The position numbers and the translations under genes were made by a program. From Mytilus edulis (lineage: Eukaryota; Mollusca; Bivalvia; Mytilida; Mytilidae): DNA of 64,000 nucleotides. Of the stretch, positions 61,702-64,000 are shown in pieces. Under the pieces are notes generated by a model. That model did no database searches. It saw only the letters and a program-made list of their open reading frames with translations, and had not been told where the DNA came from. Every line of letters begins with the position of its first letter. Positions within the stretch are counted from its first letter, which is position 1. The stretch spans positions 27,441,386 to 27,505,385 of the forward strand of contig NC_092348.1 in NCBI RefSeq assembly GCF_963676685.1, read 5' to 3'.

Positions 61702-61932
61702 CTACAGAAATTTCACAAAGCCTTCCCGTATATTTATAACTGCACAGACACGAGTAAGCTGAAATACCGTCCACACATATAGCTTTATTCTGGCATACAT
61801 TAGCGATACAATCGTCGATATTAACATCACAGTTTGATCCAATAAATCCCCTTTGACACTTACATCTGTAGCCTCCTAGTTCATCGGTACACTTCCCGTG
61901 TATACAAGGATTACTCATACAGTCAGTTATAT
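61702..61932 (-). CDS. Two EGF domains
   Basis: This 231-bp phase 1-1 exon follows TTATGTGCAG. It encodes two six-Cys EGF modules: DCMSNPCIHGKC...GYRCKCQRGF and DDCIANVCQNKAIC...YSCLC. The second is preceded by VNIDDC, a calcium-binding EGF signature. The donor is GTTGGT, weaker than the others but required by the phase to the next exon. Confidence 0.85.
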
Positions 61933-63215
61933 CTGCACATAAAGAAATGACACAGTATTAATCGTCTATGACTTTGTTTAAAAAATAGAGCCTAACGCGC
62001 ACTCAAAACGCGCATCTTGAAGTAATGCACATTTCGACATATACAGGCTAACATTTTTCAGTGTTTTTGGGATCTTTAACATTATAGTTAGTAAGAGTAA
62101 TACTTATCAATCTGCATCTTTCATATAAACATCTTACATCTGTTTACAAAAAGCAAAATCATCTTCAATGCGCAATATCGAGAAAAAACGTACACAATGT
62201 TCAACTGAACCCCTGTTATATGATATGAATACTAGTAACTGATTGGTTGAAAAGACAGATCTTTGTGTGGAGCATATGTTTTGCAGTGATAAGAAACCCA
62301 AAAGGAACAGTTATGGCTCACTTTTCTTTTATGCACAATTTAAATGTTATGATGGAAACTTAAATAAAATATCCATAAACTCTAACAACACAATCAGGGG
62401 TGGCAAATACATATAGTATTCGCATTTCTCAAAGTTAGTCCTTTTAATCTAGAACCATGTACATCTAGTACATTAAATGCTATTACGAGCTTAGTTGTAT
62501 ATTAAATGCATGCGCAAGACTTAATTGGTATACCATCAAACTGGCCAGGAATACGAATGTAGGCGTTGACAAGGTTACTATAAGGAAATTCTTCCCAGTT
62601 GACATATCCATCTTATATGTCTTCACTACTGCACATGGGGAATGTATGACCTTCTGTTGTGTTAGCTGATAACGACATTATGTTAAACTGTGAAATGTAA
62701 ACACTTAAACCACTCCCTGATTTAAAAAAACCCCAAATATTTAACTAGGTTAAACGTATGCATTATTTTTTAACTGTTCATTCATATCTAATAAAGCAAC
62801 ATCATTAGTAATTAAATTCACTACGGTTAACTGAATGTGAAGGGTAAATGTTTGTGTAAAAATTAAAAAATCAGAATTCCGTTTTTATACTTTATCACAA
62901 CTCATGAAATATAACTGACCAATAGAGACTATAAAAAAGGAGAAGTTGTATGATTTGATATTCATATGTATTAGTTATGTATGTTTTCTTGTTAAAGATG
63001 GTTCTTAAATTTTCTTCACATATTTTATAGTTTGTTCATTGTTTGTGCTGTTACTGCTTTCTTGGAGGTCAGTGTTTCTTTTGGTCCGTTGTTTTCCTCT
63101 TAAAGTTGATGTGTTTCCATCGATTCAAACTTGTTACCCGTATTTGTTTTTGCCAAATTACATTATGACTATTGACCAGAAGTAAGCTATACTCTAAAAA
63201 ATACCCCATATATAC

Positions 63216-63379
63216 CTCCTAATGTAATATTTAAGCCGGATATCTCATCTACATCAAAGTTGATCAATGTTCTGAATAATTCTTCCCTATCAATATATAT
63301 AATGGTAAAATTCTGTTTCACATGTATCTCAACATACACCCATCGTTGACACAAATCTTCTGGCATCTGTACGGTCTTA
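63216..63379 (-). CDS. End of the LamG/ConA-like domain
   Basis: This 164-bp exon enters in phase 2 after CCTTTTAG and leaves in phase 1 at GAG/GTATAT. It encodes PEDLCQRWVYVEIHVKQNF... and ends NITLG, followed in the next exon by D-ITDC. The W-x-Y-V-E and I-x-L-G patterns resemble laminin-G-type sandwiches. Confidence 0.7.
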
Positions 63380-63892
63380 CTAAAAGGAAAACTACTGATA
63401 TGAATAAAACCGTTATATTTAGATTAATGCTAAATTGCTTATCGGAATAATATGGGGAACATGTACTTTGACTTCAGATTTGGTGACATGAAGAAAGACA
63501 ACTCTTTTCTAGAAAAAAATAGTTCATAACTTTTTCAATATACTTGCAAATATATTTTTTTTGTGTCTTTTTTTTTAACTAGTACACATAGTTCTTTCTC
63601 TTTCGTTACTTATATGAAAATGTTTTGATACTGAACAAGTTTTCACGTGAGAATATATATTTTGTAGCAATGAAGTATATCCTGATTTTAAATATCAAAA
63701 CTATTCCGAATAAAATGTTTGAGAGTCTTTAATCGATAGATCTTTTGTTTAACGTTGAACAGATTTATTGTAAAATCGAGAATAACAACCAAAGAATTTT
63801 GAAAAATAATATCCAAAAGCACGGAACTGCAAGTAATAAACTAAAGTCGGTAAGCAGCTTGTCTATTAAAATATTGAAACAGTTTTTCTTAC

Positions 63893-64000
63893 TTGTAAAT
63901 TACTACTTGTTTTACATCTAGCTCCAAAAGAGTAACCACGTCTGAGGATAACCGAAAGATGGTTCCAGAGGAGTTCGTGTCACATTTTGCATGCAATGTT
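63893..64000 (-). CDS. LamG/ConA-like domain exon, partial at window edge
   Basis: The minus strand reads open from the window edge (TLHAKCDTNSSGTIFRLSSD..., ending VVIY) to a donor AA/GTAAGA in phase 2. It joins the next exon to give VVIYNKTVQMPE. The fold assignment rests on the beta-strand-like pattern and the LGG-type end in the next exon. Confidence 0.65.

Larger units (their letters stand above)
33603..64000 (-). pseudogene. Multi-domain type I receptor-like gene (LamG-like, 2 EGF, TSP1, sushi, GCC2/GCC3-like, TM), broken by a 20-kb insertion
   Basis: Exons from 5' to 3' on the minus strand are: beyond 64000-63893, 63379-63216, 61932-61702, 61305-61135, the split sushi exon (60596-60507 plus 40348-40235), 40009-39752, 38723-38538, 35973-35818, 35367-35338 and 34392-34293. 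Every junction keeps phase, and the extracellular modules are almost all phase 1-1. Order of domains: end of a laminin-G/ConA-like domain, two EGF, one thrombospondin type 1, one sushi, two Cys-containing exons of unknown fold, a GCC2/GCC3 (ephrin-receptor-like) repeat, a Ser/Thr linker, and a TM helix with a basic stop-transfer. This points to a surface adhesion or recognition receptor of the mosaic (SVEP1-like) kind. On this haplotype the sushi exon is split by a 20,152-bp element, so a normal product is unlikely. All other exons are open, so the break looks young. Confidence 0.85.

Overview
The window is AT-rich animal nuclear DNA with short coding exons, GT..AG introns and many interspersed repeats. 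The repeat families (one carries the phrase TGGTATGATTGCCAATGAGA), a hammerhead ribozyme motif, and an expanded-type RING/B-box/NHL gene point to a marine mussel of the Mytilus type. This assignment comes from remembered repeat families and was not searched.

Layout. (1) 257-3380, plus strand: the last six exons of a single-pass membrane protein with an Ig domain; its 5' part lies outside the window. (2) 4,000-26,000: gene-poor DNA with repeat copies, a dead LINE fragment (18.0-19.2 kb) and two candidate TATA-type promoter/first-exon pairs (6.9 and 15.0 kb) that may feed the next gene. (3) 26,197-29,115, plus strand: an intact 972-residue TRIM-NHL type protein in one coding exon, with a well-formed hammerhead ribozyme motif in the preceding intron or flank (26,009-26,052). 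(4) About 33.6-64 kb, minus strand: a multi-domain type I membrane receptor-like gene (LamG-like end, EGF, EGF, TSP1, sushi, two Cys-containing exons, GCC2/GCC3-type repeat, TM). Its exon phases all join correctly; its 5' end is outside the window.

The main discovery is at 40,349-60,500. A 20,152-bp unit has two inverted arms of exactly 6,025 bp (40,349-46,373 and 54,476-60,500) around an 8,102-bp spacer. The arms are collinear throughout (mirror positions sum to 100,849). Hand comparison of parts of them found about a dozen substitutions and no indels. Each arm carries a DDE integrase-like transposase gene. The outer ends read TATGGAAGCG and CGCTTCCATA, and the unit is flanked by the 6-bp direct repeat AATAAC. 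Removing the unit and one AATAAC copy rejoins a 204-bp, phase 1-1 sushi exon of the minus-strand gene without a frame change. The whole unit therefore appears to have inserted as one mobile element, with giant terminal inverted repeats that contain the transposase, and it breaks a host coding exon. The two transposase copies carry different lesions: a stop codon before the catalytic Glu in one, and Gly to Arg beside a catalytic Asp in the other.

Limits: splice sites were judged by eye, and no homology search, alignment program or expression data were available. The spacer shows no recognisable cargo gene.
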